DNA from: Owenia fusiformis
Lineage: Eukaryota > Annelida > Polychaeta > Sabellida > Oweniidae
Direction of reading: 5' to 3'
Assembly: GCA_903813345.2 (NCBI GenBank)
Contig: CAIIXF020000009.1
Span: 5,018,030-5,082,029, forward strand
Length of the DNA: 64,000 nt
In this document: piece after piece, positions 36,801 through 48,300 of the stretch
How positions within the stretch are numbered: the stretch's first letter is position 1
Layout: every line of letters starts with the position of its first letter
Notes under the pieces: generated by a model
Database searches by the model: none
What the model was told of the DNA's origin: nothing
What the model saw: only the letters and a program-made list of their open reading frames with translations
Position numbers and translations under genes: made by a program

Positions 36801-39172
36801 GTTTGTACATTTTTGTGAGATCATTTACATTTTGCACCTCGATCAATGCTGCTACTATAACGCGCTTTTCCTTTCTAGTTTTTCCCTGAGTATTAATGAG
36901 TGACTGACCAGTTCTGAGCCAATTTATGAGAGACATTTTTTCATATTTTTGGAAAAAACTGAACTGGAAGTGACCTAAATACACTAGACGAAATACCCTA
37001 GATAATTCCCGGGGATTCATTCTAAATTTTGACGAAGATTTATATTGGTGAATTTTTCAATTTCGCCAAATTCGCCAAATTAAAACGGGCGCCAAATTAA
37101 CCCAATCTACAGTATATATCAGTTTAAAAAACGTCTAACTGTATGATATAATTTTGTTTCGTGTTTTTTAGCTTCGATGCAGACTTTTATTTATACAGTC
37201 AGGTTTTAAATATATTGTACAGTGCTGCCATCTTAGGGTTCTACTTTGAATGAATCTTTTCTTTTACATAATACATTTGAATATCTGCATTGGATAAATC
37301 TTTGATAGAAGTGACCAACTTGTATTTTTATTATTTTTCAGTCAATAGTGTTCATGCGTGACAAAAACAGTAGAGGGCAAGAGATATCTGGTTACATCGA
37401 CTATGCACATAGATTGAAAACTGAAAATTTTGAAGCTTACTTCTCTGGAAAAAAGCGACTTTTACCCAAGCCATCAGATCTGAGGTAATTAAATACATGT
37501 TGTACAAATATCATGTGGCATGCACATATTTTGTTTATCTGTTTATGTAAAATAAAGACCAATGATATCAACTGATGCACTTTATCAAGTATTAAACTTT
37601 GAATATAGTTAATGCCTTCAGATGGAATGCCATTCAACCGCCCACCCCAAATTTTCATCAGCTTCAGACCAGACCCCCTTCATTCACTAATGCCTGGATC
37701 ACATTTGCTCCAATTCATTGGCCAGGGTCGGGCCGATTGAGTACTCTGTTCAAAACTGAATACAATTGTGAACAGGATACTCAATCGGCCAGCCGATGAA
37801 TCAGAGCAAATGTGACCCAGGCATAAATATGAAAGGAACATCAAAGTCTGTGTTTAACAGTTTAATGCTTTCAAAAATTTGTGAAAGAATGAATGGATAA
37901 AGCCTGGTCTTTTTTGTTTTTTTTTACATTTTCAAATTGCTTACTTTGACTGTGAAGATTAAAACACTCTTTCTAACACCGGTAAGTGCGAAACTTTGGT
38001 AATAACCAAACTGTTGCATGAATTTTATTTACATTGTGTATGAACATGATAAAGATCTACTTAAAATACAATTAATTGAGAACTCATTGTATTTTAATGT
38101 ATCTGTATTTGTGTTTCCAGAATATTGCACATTATGCTTTTTAATTTTATCATGCTTCTAACAAAATATCTATTAACATTTTCAGTTTTTATAACTGGGA
38201 AACCCAAACTTCTACATCCAACCCTACACCAAACTACCAAGTAATTGCAGAGAATGCATCGGGACTTCTTTTCAAGAATAAACGAGACAGAAAAATTCTT
38301 AATGTGGATCCAAAGGTAAATTTAACAGCTATGAAAAAAGAAAATCTCCCAATAGGTCAAACAAAAATAATACATTGATTACTGTCAAGTGGAACTCTAT
38401 GGAACACTTTTTGAAGTTATGTGGTCGATTGGCATTAAAAATTGTTAAATGGACCTCTATAGCTCTGTAGGTAGAAAATCTTCAAAATCGAGCACTTTAA
38501 GAGGCCCCAAAGCAGTTTCACTTAGATAGGATTTACATGGATTGTACATTATGTATGACGCATCATAATATATCACTATTCTTATAGTTTCCATTTATCT
38601 GGATGTTGTTATTTGGTTGTTGACGATCAGCGTGTGTAACAAATGGCAGATGGTGACATTTTGCATCTAAATGCCTTGTCTTTGTTTAGAATGGAACAGA
38701 ATTATCCACATCCGTTATGCCTGGGTCACATTTGCTCAAATTCATAGGCCCGATTGGGTGTTTTGTCAAATACAATATTTTATTCAATTTTGAACAAAAT
38801 ACTCAATCGCCCGGGTGCCATTGTGAAAATCGGAGCAAATGTGACCAAGGCATTACTGAACGTAATAAGTGACAAGGCATTAACATGCAAATGTCACCTC
38901 CTGCCATTTGTTATAGACATCAAACACCAACTGCCAAACATCGTCGACTAAAAAGTTGGAGACTAACAAGTGCTAAACTTATAAATGATTTAAACAGGAA
39001 TCGATTTTAAAGATTAATGTAGAACTTGACTTTAACAATAATAAAAATACAACTTTATTAATTTATATTTCAGGCCAACACTCCAGGTGATAACTCTACA
39101 AGGACATGTATAGATAGCACAAAATACATCCAGATTGTCATATATGACCATATTACACGTAGAAAGACATAG
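30865..39172 (+). CDS. CFAP299: Cilia- and flagella-associated protein 299
   Basis: Six exons: 30865-30972, 31879-32009, 36372-36462, 37342-37484, 38186-38315 and 39074-39172. All have GT/AG borders and consistent phases, totalling 702 nt and 233 aa, which is also the size I recall for the vertebrate protein (formerly C4orf22). Recognised conserved blocks are [76 protein letters not shown] and PGDNSTR. The family is conserved in ciliated eukaryotes and linked to cilia and sperm; its biochemistry is not established. The start at 30865 matches the family's length and opening residues. Intron 2 (4.4 kb) carries a large foldback transposon, and introns 3 and 5 carry smaller ones. The ORF appears intact. 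It is divergent from the coiled-coil gene, with an X-box between. Confidence 0.96.
30973..31878 (+). other. CFAP299 intron 1
   Basis: It holds a short hairpin (CCTAGGCTTACT near 31136 paired with AGTAAGCCTAGG near 31190) and otherwise unremarkable AT-rich sequence. Confidence 0.7.
32329..36065. mobile_element. 3.7-kb foldback element in CFAP299 intron 2
   Basis: The ends AGTAGATGGGTTAACT and AGTTAACCCATCTACT-type inverses begin terminal inverted repeats of about 300 bp. They share, inverted, the GATGCAAA, GTACCTTAGG, CCAAAGACAC, GCGCTTTATATTGGAAATAT and TTTTTCAAAATGGCC blocks. ATTTT flanks both ends (32324-32328 and 36066-36070). Inside the left part the ~350-bp arm sequence is repeated in tandem (GCATGG landmarks at about 32384, 32731 and 33081, then decayed copies). 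No transposase was found, so it is non-autonomous. Confidence 0.88.
36588..37112. mobile_element. About 525-bp inverted-repeat element in CFAP299 intron 3
   Basis: The left end CTGTAGATTGGGTTAATTTG and the right end CAAATTAACCCAATCTACAG are exact inverses. Flanks read TATA on both sides (36584-36587 and 37113-37116), so the duplication is TATA or just TA. Inner parts repeat TTTGGCG/CGCCAAA in both orientations. It is non-coding. Confidence 0.8.
37691..37823. mobile_element. PIF/Harbinger-like MITE, copy 1
   Basis: The ends TGCCTGGATCACATTTGCTC and GAGCAAATGTGACCCAGGCA are inverted with one mismatch. TAA flanks both sides (37688-37690 and 37824-37826), the TWA target typical of PIF/Harbinger. 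It lies in CFAP299 intron 4. Confidence 0.85.
38718..38852. mobile_element. PIF/Harbinger-like MITE, copy 2, nested in another inverted repeat
   Basis: The ends TGCCTGGGTCACATTTGCTC and GAGCAAATGTGACCAAGGCA are flanked by TTA (38715-38717 and 38853-38855). Outside it, AACAAATGGCAG...GCCTTGTC (about 38638-38683) is mirrored by GACAAGGCATTAACATGCAA...GCCATTTGTTA (about 38870-38914). The MITE therefore landed inside an older inverted-repeat element of roughly 300 bp. Confidence 0.82.
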
Positions 39173-39511
39173 GACAGAGGACAATGGAGAAATGATTTGT
39201 TATTAAAGTGTATATATAGATATATTGTTTGTACATAACATAAAGCTCTTGCATATTGATACAATTCAATTTGATTGCTTTTGTTTGTATCCATCAAGAC
39301 ACTCTCGTCTGATTAAAGCCTCATTCACATTTGCTCTACGGCGACCATACGTCAACCGTAGTTCCCTGAAATTGGCAAATCCCATGGCAACCATAAAAAT
39401 ATGGTTGCCTTATGGTCTTCGTACTTAATATTCAGTCTTGTGCAAGTCGTAGAAATTTTAACTCATAGTTATTTGCCAATTTACGATAATTGATATACAC
39501 CCGGGGATATA

Positions 39512-40551
39512 CAGGGTGTCCCAGAAGTAATGATAATTATGCTCTTAAATTTTTATTTGTCAAGGAAACAATATGAGATTCATACAAATTAGAGTTTAAG
39601 ATATAAGCTTCATTTTGCTATATTACATTTATGAATTTATACAAAAATATTCCATGTATAGTTGCCATAGCAACATGTATGCGCATTCTGCGGAGCAGTT
39701 TCCGTATATTATAAATGTTTAGTTTAGAAAAGCAGTTATTCTGTGATAATGTTTCAAGCTTTTAAATCATTGTTATGGTAATTTTATACGGTTGCATGAT
39801 GTCAAAGTGGTTTAATATTATGTAATTTATATCATTGTGACAGGATTATCACTTTAATCTGATATTATGACATCACATGATGATGTCATATAAGGTTTCA
39901 CAAAAGGAAAACTCTTAGGAACACAACCTAGGAATTTCCAGGGAGGTGTACATTATGCCACCAACGTTGAGCAAAGATGAAAAATTAGAGCAGAGAGCAG
40001 TCATAAAATTCCTTCAGAAGACCCAGTGACACTATAAAGGAGTTTAAACAAGCATATGGTGAGAGAAGACTGTCCAACCCCACTGTGTATAGGTGGCATA
40101 AATGGTTCGGTGACAATTGCGCCGCTCGGTTCAGTTGGCTCTGCAGGATATGTCCAACAGTGGTTTTGATCATGTCTTCCAATCCTGGCTGGAAAGGCAC
40201 AGACAAATTGTCTCCAGCAAAGGACAGTATGTGGATAAGTGAATCAACAATGTACAATGCTCTTAAATATCAGGAATGAAGTAGCAGCATTGCAGTAGTG
40301 ATGTGAACAGCAGGGAAACATATGAACATGAAATGTTTTTCAAAAATGTATGAAAAACACACAGCTGCTCCGCAGAACGCGCGTACATGTTGCTATGGCA
40401 ACTATACATTGAATATATTTGTGTAAAGTAATAAATGTAATATAGTAAAATGAAGCTAACATCTTGATCTTTAATTTGTGTGAATTTCATATTGTTTCCA
40501 TATCAAATAAAAATTTTAGAGCATAATTATCATTACTTCTGGGACACCCTG
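39512..40551. mobile_element. Tc1/mariner-type element, internally deleted
   Basis: The ends CAGGGTGTCCCAGAAGTAAT and its inverse are followed by long imperfect terminal inverted repeats of about 200 bp, with GTTGCCATAGCAACATGTA mirrored by its inverse. TA flanks both sides (39510-39511 and 40552-40553). At 1040 bp it is short for an autonomous mariner with arms this long. It lies 340 bp past the CFAP299 stop codon. Confidence 0.93.
39955..40114 (+). pseudogene. Mariner transposase N-terminal remnant
   Basis: The frame starts MPPTLSKDEKLEQRAVIKFL and, after a frame break near 40026, continues as SDTIKEFKQAYGERR and TVYRWHKWFGD. This is the helix-turn-helix DNA-binding start of mariner-type transposases. 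The catalytic D...D region is absent because the right arm begins soon after. It is non-functional. Confidence 0.8.
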
Positions 40552-40734
40552 TACATGTATTCAAATTATGTTATTCTTCTGAAGACTGAGGCATGTGGGT
40601 TGATATCAACAACATTTAATGTGTGCCATTTTGTTGCCTACACAACAGATAATCATGACAATAGGGTATATGTTTAACATACTGCTTACTTTTCCTTAAA
40701 AATAGTTTTACAGTAATGATGGCTTTTTGAACAA

Positions 40735-40858
40735 AATCAAGTTGGGGGTTTTGCGCTAATATTAACTCGACTACATAACATGTGATGTGTAAATTGCATG
40801 GGAAGTTTTTTGGCGATCGCACCCCTCCTCCCTTACTCAAAGCTGGCTACGCCCCTGC
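40735..40858. repeat. Dispersed repeat ending GGCGATCGCACCCC...GGCTACGCCCCTG
   Basis: It shares GGCGATCGCACCCC and the inverse of GGCGTAGCCAGGGG with a stretch at about 42068-42200. It looks like a decayed interspersed repeat of unknown class. Confidence 0.5.
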
Positions 40859-41159
40859 AGAGTGAATACCCCTTTATCAAAATATTATTATTGATGAAAC
40901 TTCCTTCAAAATTGAGCTAGAAGCTTCAAATAAAAAGCATTTTAAAGCTCCGTTCTTCTATCTAACTAATCGTGTTTTAATTGGTAATGTGGGGGGGGGT
41001 GCTACGCATTTGCACTAATTATGAAAGATGGACGTAACGCAGCGATTAAGGTGTAATTCTTTTTATTAAATAATCCGGATCAGCCATAAACATTTTAGTA
41101 GTAGCTTTTCTGATAAGTTCTTTGCTTGGCTGTACTCCCTCCTAGAGTTGTTTTATGTT

Positions 41160-41978
41160 TTACTTTTCTTCTGCCCAACAATCAAAGCACAAGAATTGAG
41201 GGAACTTCGGAAAGACGAGGCATGCTCTACAGCCAAAAATTGTGCGCCAAGTCGAAGATTTTGGTCGACAATTCTTACATTTGTTATTGTGTTTCTTCAG
41301 TCCCCTTTTTCCCATTCTCTTACATTGTTCACAGTACCATGTGCAATCGCTGCATTTCTTGTGATATTCTGTAAAATGCAATGTTAAAACGTACCAAGGA
41401 TTTACAAAGTCACGAGAAGGATTTACAAAGTCACGATATTTTGAAATAAGACACTATCATGCGAAATTTCACCACATGCGATTTGTTACAGACGCCGAAC
41501 ACGTACACCAACTGTCGGATGCCGAACACTGGCCACAAAAAATTGGACACAATCAATACTATTATATCAACAGATACAATTTTCTGTTGCGTATTAGTAA
41601 AGACTGACTATCATGTTCTGCCATATATTCGTAAAACATATCCTTGTCACCGCCATGGTCTTTCAGCTAGACACCACATATCAAATTGTCATCGATAATT
41701 ATGAGGCATCTGATTTTACTATTGGTTTTCTCACCTTGATCGCATGAGTCTTCGTACATGATTCCTACTTTAAGCATGGCGTCTTTCTTGCGTGGAAGCA
41801 TAGATCTGTTCGGGTATGTGTGAAAGTCAGTTCCACAGACTGGCCGGGGTGTTGTTATATTATAAGGTATACTAGTAGTTGGAACTTTGGGGACTTCACC
41901 ATACGTTAGTGAAATTGTAGTGACACAAAACACAACTTGAAAGAAGATGTAAATTAGTAAAGACTCATCCTTCTTCAA
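41160..41978 (-). CDS. Secreted Cys-rich protein: decayed Kazal-like segment plus five CxxC motifs
   Basis: A two-exon model: 41978-41735 (donor CAAG|GTGAGA) and 41368-41160 (acceptor TTTACAG|AA), phases 1/1, 453 nt, 150 aa. Residues 1-27 form a signal peptide (hydrophobic IYIFFQVVFCVTTISL). Exon 1 then has PVCGTDFHTYPNRSML and a closing DSC, which follows the Kazal pattern VCGTDG-TY-N-C but has lost several cysteines, so classical inhibitor folding is unlikely. Exon 2 is Lys/Cys-rich with five CxxC pairs (CSDC, CEQC, CKNC, CRAC, CFDC). I do not recognise the family. The CxxC set could bind metal or form disulfides outside the cell. Exon joining is inferred from matched phase only. Confidence 0.6.
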
Positions 41979-44900
41979 AGGACTTCATTTATGCAGAGAA
42001 GTCTCTGATTTATGCTTTATACCCTTGCTGCAAGGATGGTAAAGACTGGCCATCATTGATATAGACATAGCATAGGCGTAGCCAGGGGGAGATGCGATGG
42101 GTGCAATCGCAATAAATTTTATTTTTTGGCTTGTTTATTCCACAATCGCACCCCCTGATTGGAAACCGAAATTTTTGGGCGATCGCACCCCCCCCCCATC
42201 TGTCATTGTACGTAGTCTTATCATTTTCTTATCCTACCATACGCTGTCTGTGAGAATTGCATAAATTAGCATGAAAATGATTTCATGTATCCCATTACTA
42301 CATAAATCAAGAAATGTATGCATGCAACAGATATTATTATAAGACCTCACCAGAATCTCTTATTTACCTGATATTAACGCTCTGGTTGTTCCCATGGTCA
42401 CGTACCCTGCACGCAGAGAGTTATAAACTACTACTAGGATGACGCTCTCTTTTAAGAAGCGAAGTAAAACGACTGCAAAGGATAATGTTCACGAGTCGTG
42501 CCGATTGAAATAAATTTTCAATAACTAGTATGCCTTATCATATTTGCAACATATCACAATGCATGTAACTGATGCATATTAATTTTGTTTTGTTGTTGAA
42601 ATGTTATAGCAATTAAGGGCTTTAATTGACATGGTAAATACTAAAATGTCCATCATAAAGATAACAATTTAGAAAATAATGTGTTTACTCTGTATCTCAT
42701 GTTATAAATGTGCTGTTTATATCGCCAGTATTAACAGGCCCTTAGCCAGGATTTGCCTAGGGGGTTCATTTTTTGAAAAATTCCAGGGGGGTTCACTTGT
42801 GACAAGTTTGGTCCAAAAGTCGCCCAAATCACTTAAAAAGTGCTCAGAATGGTGAAAAACTGCATGATTTTGAAAGATTTTTTGCCTTGTGCATAGCAGA
42901 GATGGTCTGAGTATCAGAATGACATATTGGCAACCGATTGGACCTTCGAACCGAGTGTCCTGCAGGACATGGGATTCGGACGCAGGAACTCCGTATCCCT
43001 CCGGTACGCTCGACTACAAATTAAAGTCGTATTTTCATGGATAAACTAAAATTATGAAATGGGAAACATAGTAATTCGAATTTGTGATCGTGTTTCATTG
43101 TCTCTGATCGTATTATTTAACACTTATTGTTACCTTGGGCGTTTCTACTCACTTTACAACGACAGTCATTAGGTTTTTCAGGTTTTAGTGACCCTACACC
43201 CATATAAAATGACAGTTGATCACCTGCCTCAGCTCTCTATCTGATTTGAAGAAGACGGGGAAATTTTCACAACAATATTATCATCTCTAGGCCTACCCCA
43301 CTATAGAAGCAGCACGTAAATATTTTGTACTCCAAAAATATTCCTTTAGACCATTATACCGGTGTAAAAGGGTGGGAGGTCCTATGTTACATAAACGGTT
43401 TTTCGAAAAACAGTTAAGATCTGCACTTTTAACCCATACCGTTTATGTAACTTAAGTGAGGAATTAAATTGACGATTCTGTTGCTATTTTTTCGCAAACA
43501 TGTACATTTTCTAAAACATATGATACTGATACATGTTTGTGAGAAAAAATGTCGTGGAAATTCTGCCTTCAACGTGTGAAATAAGGAAAAAAGAAAAATC
43601 GTACCTTCGATGTTCCGACATTTTGTTACCGAAACGAATCGTCGTTTCGGTAACCACCGTAATCGAGTGTGTCACCAGCATTTAATACTAGCAGTACATA
43701 TCACTTTCGTTCTCACACATGGTCGAGTCTTGTTGAATAAATCATGGCCTACTATTTTTATCGTGAAACAATGTTTGCAAATGAATTAATAAAATCTAAT
43801 TTAGAGTATTGCTTGCTGATTGACAAAAACAAGTCTCTAAAAGGCTTTGTTAATTTTCAAAATGACAAAGAAGTTTGTCATAGGCCTATGTATTTGTTTT
43901 GTTTATTGTAGTAACGGAAATGACGGTTAGTGTAGGTGTGCTAAAAGTACTATCACCCCGGGACTATATGTATCACACGAGCATTCACCTCTTTGAGGAC
44001 AGTCAACCTGCATTGTTTACAATTCTCCATTGCATTCACACACGAGCACAAAAATAATGTATAACAAAATAAGCTACCTGTCAGGCGAAATATTTAATTT
44101 GAAGGAAGTTTGGTTTGTATACAGTAGAATAAACCTAGTTAAGGCCATCGAACATCTTGTCGGGCAGCAGACCATACCAATTTAATCATAGATCTGTCTG
44201 GATTTTGTTTAAGAAAAAATATATCATATTACATAAATGGCATCATCAAGTCTGATTATACATGTTATATAGGGTTTCCTATGCATGAATATGAAAGTAT
44301 GATTGATTATATTAAAAATTGTTCATTGGTAAATGTCAAAATGTGTATGTTTGGATGATGAGTATGCGCACATGTGTTTCGAAGATTGGGATTGGGTGTG
44401 CACATGTAGATAATAATCGCAAATGCCAATGGGAAAGTACCCAAAAATGTTTACAGAGCACAACGAGAAAAAGAAAACATCTAAGAGTACAACAGTCATG
44501 AGGAAAACAAACCCAAACAATCTCGAAACATAATCCAACGTGAAACGAAACAGCGTCTAATACCCCCCCCCCCCACACACACACACACTTTAAGTACCAA
44601 TATCACAACCCGAGATGATAACACCAAGGGGCATTCTGACATTTTATTCTTACTGAAGTCATTTAAATATATATTGAAGAACAGATTAAACGTTGATAGG
44701 CAATACCCCAAAATTAATAAAAATACAAGTAGTGTAGACATATTTGTTTAATTTATTTTGATGAGTTAGCAACAATGTTTCCCTGAAGCATAGAATGTTG
44801 ATAAATACAGGGTGGTAAAAATAAATTGGAACATTACATAAATGTATGTAGAAAATCCATTTCTCTACCTTACTGCAATAATGCAAGTACAATTTCAAAC

Positions 44901-45301
44901 AAATCACTAAAATGGTCTCCCACATGTATTTTTTATTTATTTATTGTAATCACTTTTAAAATAGTGGCACACACATTTAAAATGTGATGCATCCACATTC
45001 AAGCATGCTTATACAAGTGCACGGTACGTAGTCTAAATTAAAATAAATAAGAATGTCACTAAATAACATCAATCCTTATTAGGCCTATATGGAATATATA
45101 TTGCTTCCAGATATTTCTTAACACATCGTTCTAAATAATGAAATATGACCTTGGTCATTTCCCCAGTTGGGAAAGCTTTAATTTATCACTTATGGTCAAG
45201 CATATTTTCATCGAAATATCGGCATGAATAAGGCTAAATGACAATTGTTCATTACAGGAATTAATCACATTCAAAAAAGTTTGTTCTTTCATTGTTAAAA
45301 C
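41979..45301. other. Intergenic stretch with repeat fragments
   Basis: It holds a relative of the 40735 repeat (42068-42200), a TACCCT-type MITE fragment (42403-42480) and the 4043-type fragment (about 42894-42924). It also has small hairpins, including GTTACATAAACGGT mirrored near 43386-43452 and GTTACCGAAACGA mirrored at about 43626-43654, and a C-run followed by (AC)n near 44563-44588. No gene supported. Confidence 0.45.
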
Positions 45302-45304
45302 GAG

Positions 45305-48300
45305 TAGTATAGTAGGAACAAGGGGTTCCCATGCACCCATAAGGTGTGAATAAGTTACATACATTTTTGAAATCCCTAGGGTGTCTATTTAATGAATTCA
45401 TTTGTTAACATTGCCAATTAATGTCCCATAGTACTTTTATGGCGGCATTCAGTTACCATGGTTACGCATCTTTAGACATCTTACCTTGGTATCTTAAATC
45501 ATTTGTAGCTCTGTCATTATTTGGTCTATAGAAATGATATTGGTACCAAATTAAACCTCGTTAAATTTCCAATAAATTTCCGATATTCAATTATGCAAAT
45601 TATCTAATTTGCATAAATTATGACGTCATCAATCTATTTTTGGTTCAGAATTTCCAACTATAGCAACGTATCTATTAGAACTGAGGCCGTATGGCAAAAT
45701 TTCTGAAAGGTTTTGTCCTTTATTGTATTAGTAGAAGGTATAAGCAACATAAAAATGAAAACAGATTCAAAATTGAATCAGTATTACGAAAGTTATGTAA
45801 CTTTCGAGGCAGCTATCGTGAATGTCATTATTTGACAATAATATACATACGTCTTACCTTGGAGTCTTGAATCAATGTAGCTTCGCCATTATTTGGTCTA
45901 TAGAGATGATATTGGTATCTGATTAAACCTTATTAAATTTACTATATGGTTACAATATTCAGTTATGCAAATTAGCTAATTTGCATTAATTGTGACGTCA
46001 TCAATCCATTTTTGGTTCAGAATATCCTAGTATAGCAACATATCTATTAGAACTGAGGCCATATGAAGAATGTGTGCATAGTTTTGTCCCTTATTTGATG
46101 AGTGGAAGATATAAGCAACATTAAAGAGACAACAAATCTTCAAAATTGGATCAGAATTAACAAAATTATCCAGCTTTGGAGGCAGCTACTGTGAACGTCA
46201 TTGTTTGGCAATTATAAAAAGAATATTAAATTAACAAAAAAAGTAACAACCATAGTTGTTTCAATCTTATTCAGTAAAAATGTGCATGTATTGAACTGAA
46301 CTAATAGGTATGTGGAAAGGTAACATGCATTTTGACTATCATTCACAGGGGTCAAAACGGTTATCTCGACCCTGTATATTAAAGATCCAATCTTATAATT
46401 TACCATGCACTTTCAATGATTCATATAAATAGTATACATATAGTCTACTTTTCATCATATTCTTCATATTCTTGATTCTTAAAGCATCTGAAGTATATAG
46501 CATGATTAGAAGTGAAGATGATTCATCATATGGTTTATTTCTAACATTTCAGATGCTATGGTAACATCACTTGATAATGAGGTTTTTACATTTCACGTTC
46601 TTAATGAGTTAAAAGGAAGTTATTCTCCCTTTGCTTCAGAGATAAATAGTCGCATGAATTTGTTTAGAAAAATTATAACTTAATTAATCTAACCCCCCCT
46701 GACAGCCCCATATTTGAAGATGTTGGTGAAACCTGGCAAAATACATTAATTATTAGGTTCCAGAAGCCCCCAGAAGCTATATGATGGTCCCCAGTGGCAC
46801 CAAGAATCTATACAGGGGCCCCAAGTGGCCCCCAGAAGCTATACTGTGCTCCCCAGAAGCTATATGTTGGCCCCCAGAAGCTGAATAGTGGCCCCCAGGA
46901 GCTATACGGTGGCTCCCAGAAGCTATACAGGAAACCCTGTGGCCCCCAGGAGCTATATGGTGGCGCCCAGAAGCTATACAGGGGCCCCCAGTGGCCCCAA
47001 AAAGCTATACGGTGGCCCCCAGAAGCTATACGGGGGCCCCCAGAAGCTATACGATGGCCCCCAGAAGCTATACAAGGGCCCCCAGAAACTATACTATTGT
47101 CTCCAGAAGCTATATGGTGGCCCCCAGTGGCCCTGGGAAGCTATATGATGGCCTCCAGAAGCTAATTAGTGGCCCTAGGAGCTATACGGTGGCTCCCAGA
47201 AGCTATACAGGGGACCCCAGTGGCACCAAGAAGCTAAACGATGGCCCCCAGAAGCTATACAGGAGCCCCAAAAAGCTACATGATGGCTCCCAGAATCTAT
47301 ATGATGGCCCCAAATGGCTCCCAGAAGATGTGAAGGGCCCCCAGTAGCCCCTAGAAGCTATACGGTGGCCCTCATAGGCTATATGATGGCCCCCAGAAGC
47401 TAAATAGTGACCCCAGGAGCTATATGGTGGTTCCCAGAAGCTACACAATGGCCCCCAGAATCTATATGGTGGCCCCCAATGGCTCCCAGAAGCTATAAAG
47501 GGCCCCCTAGTAGCCCCTAGAAGCTATATGGTGGCCCCCAGTGGCCCCGAAAGCTATATAGTGGCCCCCAGAAGCTATAAAGGGGCCCACAGTGGCTCCC
47601 AGAAGCTATACGATGGCCCCCAGAAGCTATGCAAGGGCCTGCAGAAACTGTACTGTAGCCCCCAGAAGCTATACAGGGGCCCCCAGAAGCTATACGATGG
47701 CCCCCAGAAGCTATGCAAGGGCCGGCAGAAACTATACGGTAGCCCCCATAAGCTATATGATGGCCTCCAGAAGCTATACAGTGTCCCCCAATGGGCCACC
47801 ATATAGCTTTGGGGGCCACCGTATAGCTTCTAGGGGCTACTGGGGACCCTGTTTAGCTTCTGGGAGCCATTGGGGGCCATCATATAGATTCTGGGGGCCA
47901 TCGTGTAGCTTCTGGGGGCTGCTGTATAGCTTCTGGGGGCCATCGTATAGCTTCTTGGGGCCACTGGGGTCCCCTGTATAGCTTCTGGGTGCCACTGTAT
48001 AGCTCCTGGGGGCCACTAATTAGCTTCTGCGGGCCATCATATAGCTTCTGAGGGCCACTGGGGGTCACCATATAGCTTCCGGAGACCACAGTATAGTTTC
48101 TGTGGGCCCTTGTATAGCTTCTGGGAGCCATCGTATACCTTCTGGGGGCCACTTTGGGAACCTGTATAGATTCTTGGGGCCACTGGGGGCCATCATATAG
48201 CTTCTGGGGGCTTCTGGAACCTAATAATTAATGTATTTTGCCAGGTTTCACCAAAATCTTCAAATATGGGGGCTGTCAGGAGGGGGTTAAATTAAGTTAT

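Noticed and set aside
41126-41387. Plus-strand ORFs with a hydrophobic start (MFYVLLFFCPTIKA)
   Set aside because: They are antisense to the Cys-rich minus-strand exon, which has phase-matched splice sites and a fitting stop.
43620-43660. Hairpin with GTTACCGAAACGA arms as a possible RNA gene or operator
   Set aside because: A single short palindrome with no tRNA-like or other RNA context.
46794-48152. Long ORFs on both strands with APRSYTV and PQKLYGG repeats
   Set aside because: They are translations of the 21-bp minisatellite in several frames and both orientations, inside a palindromic transposon.
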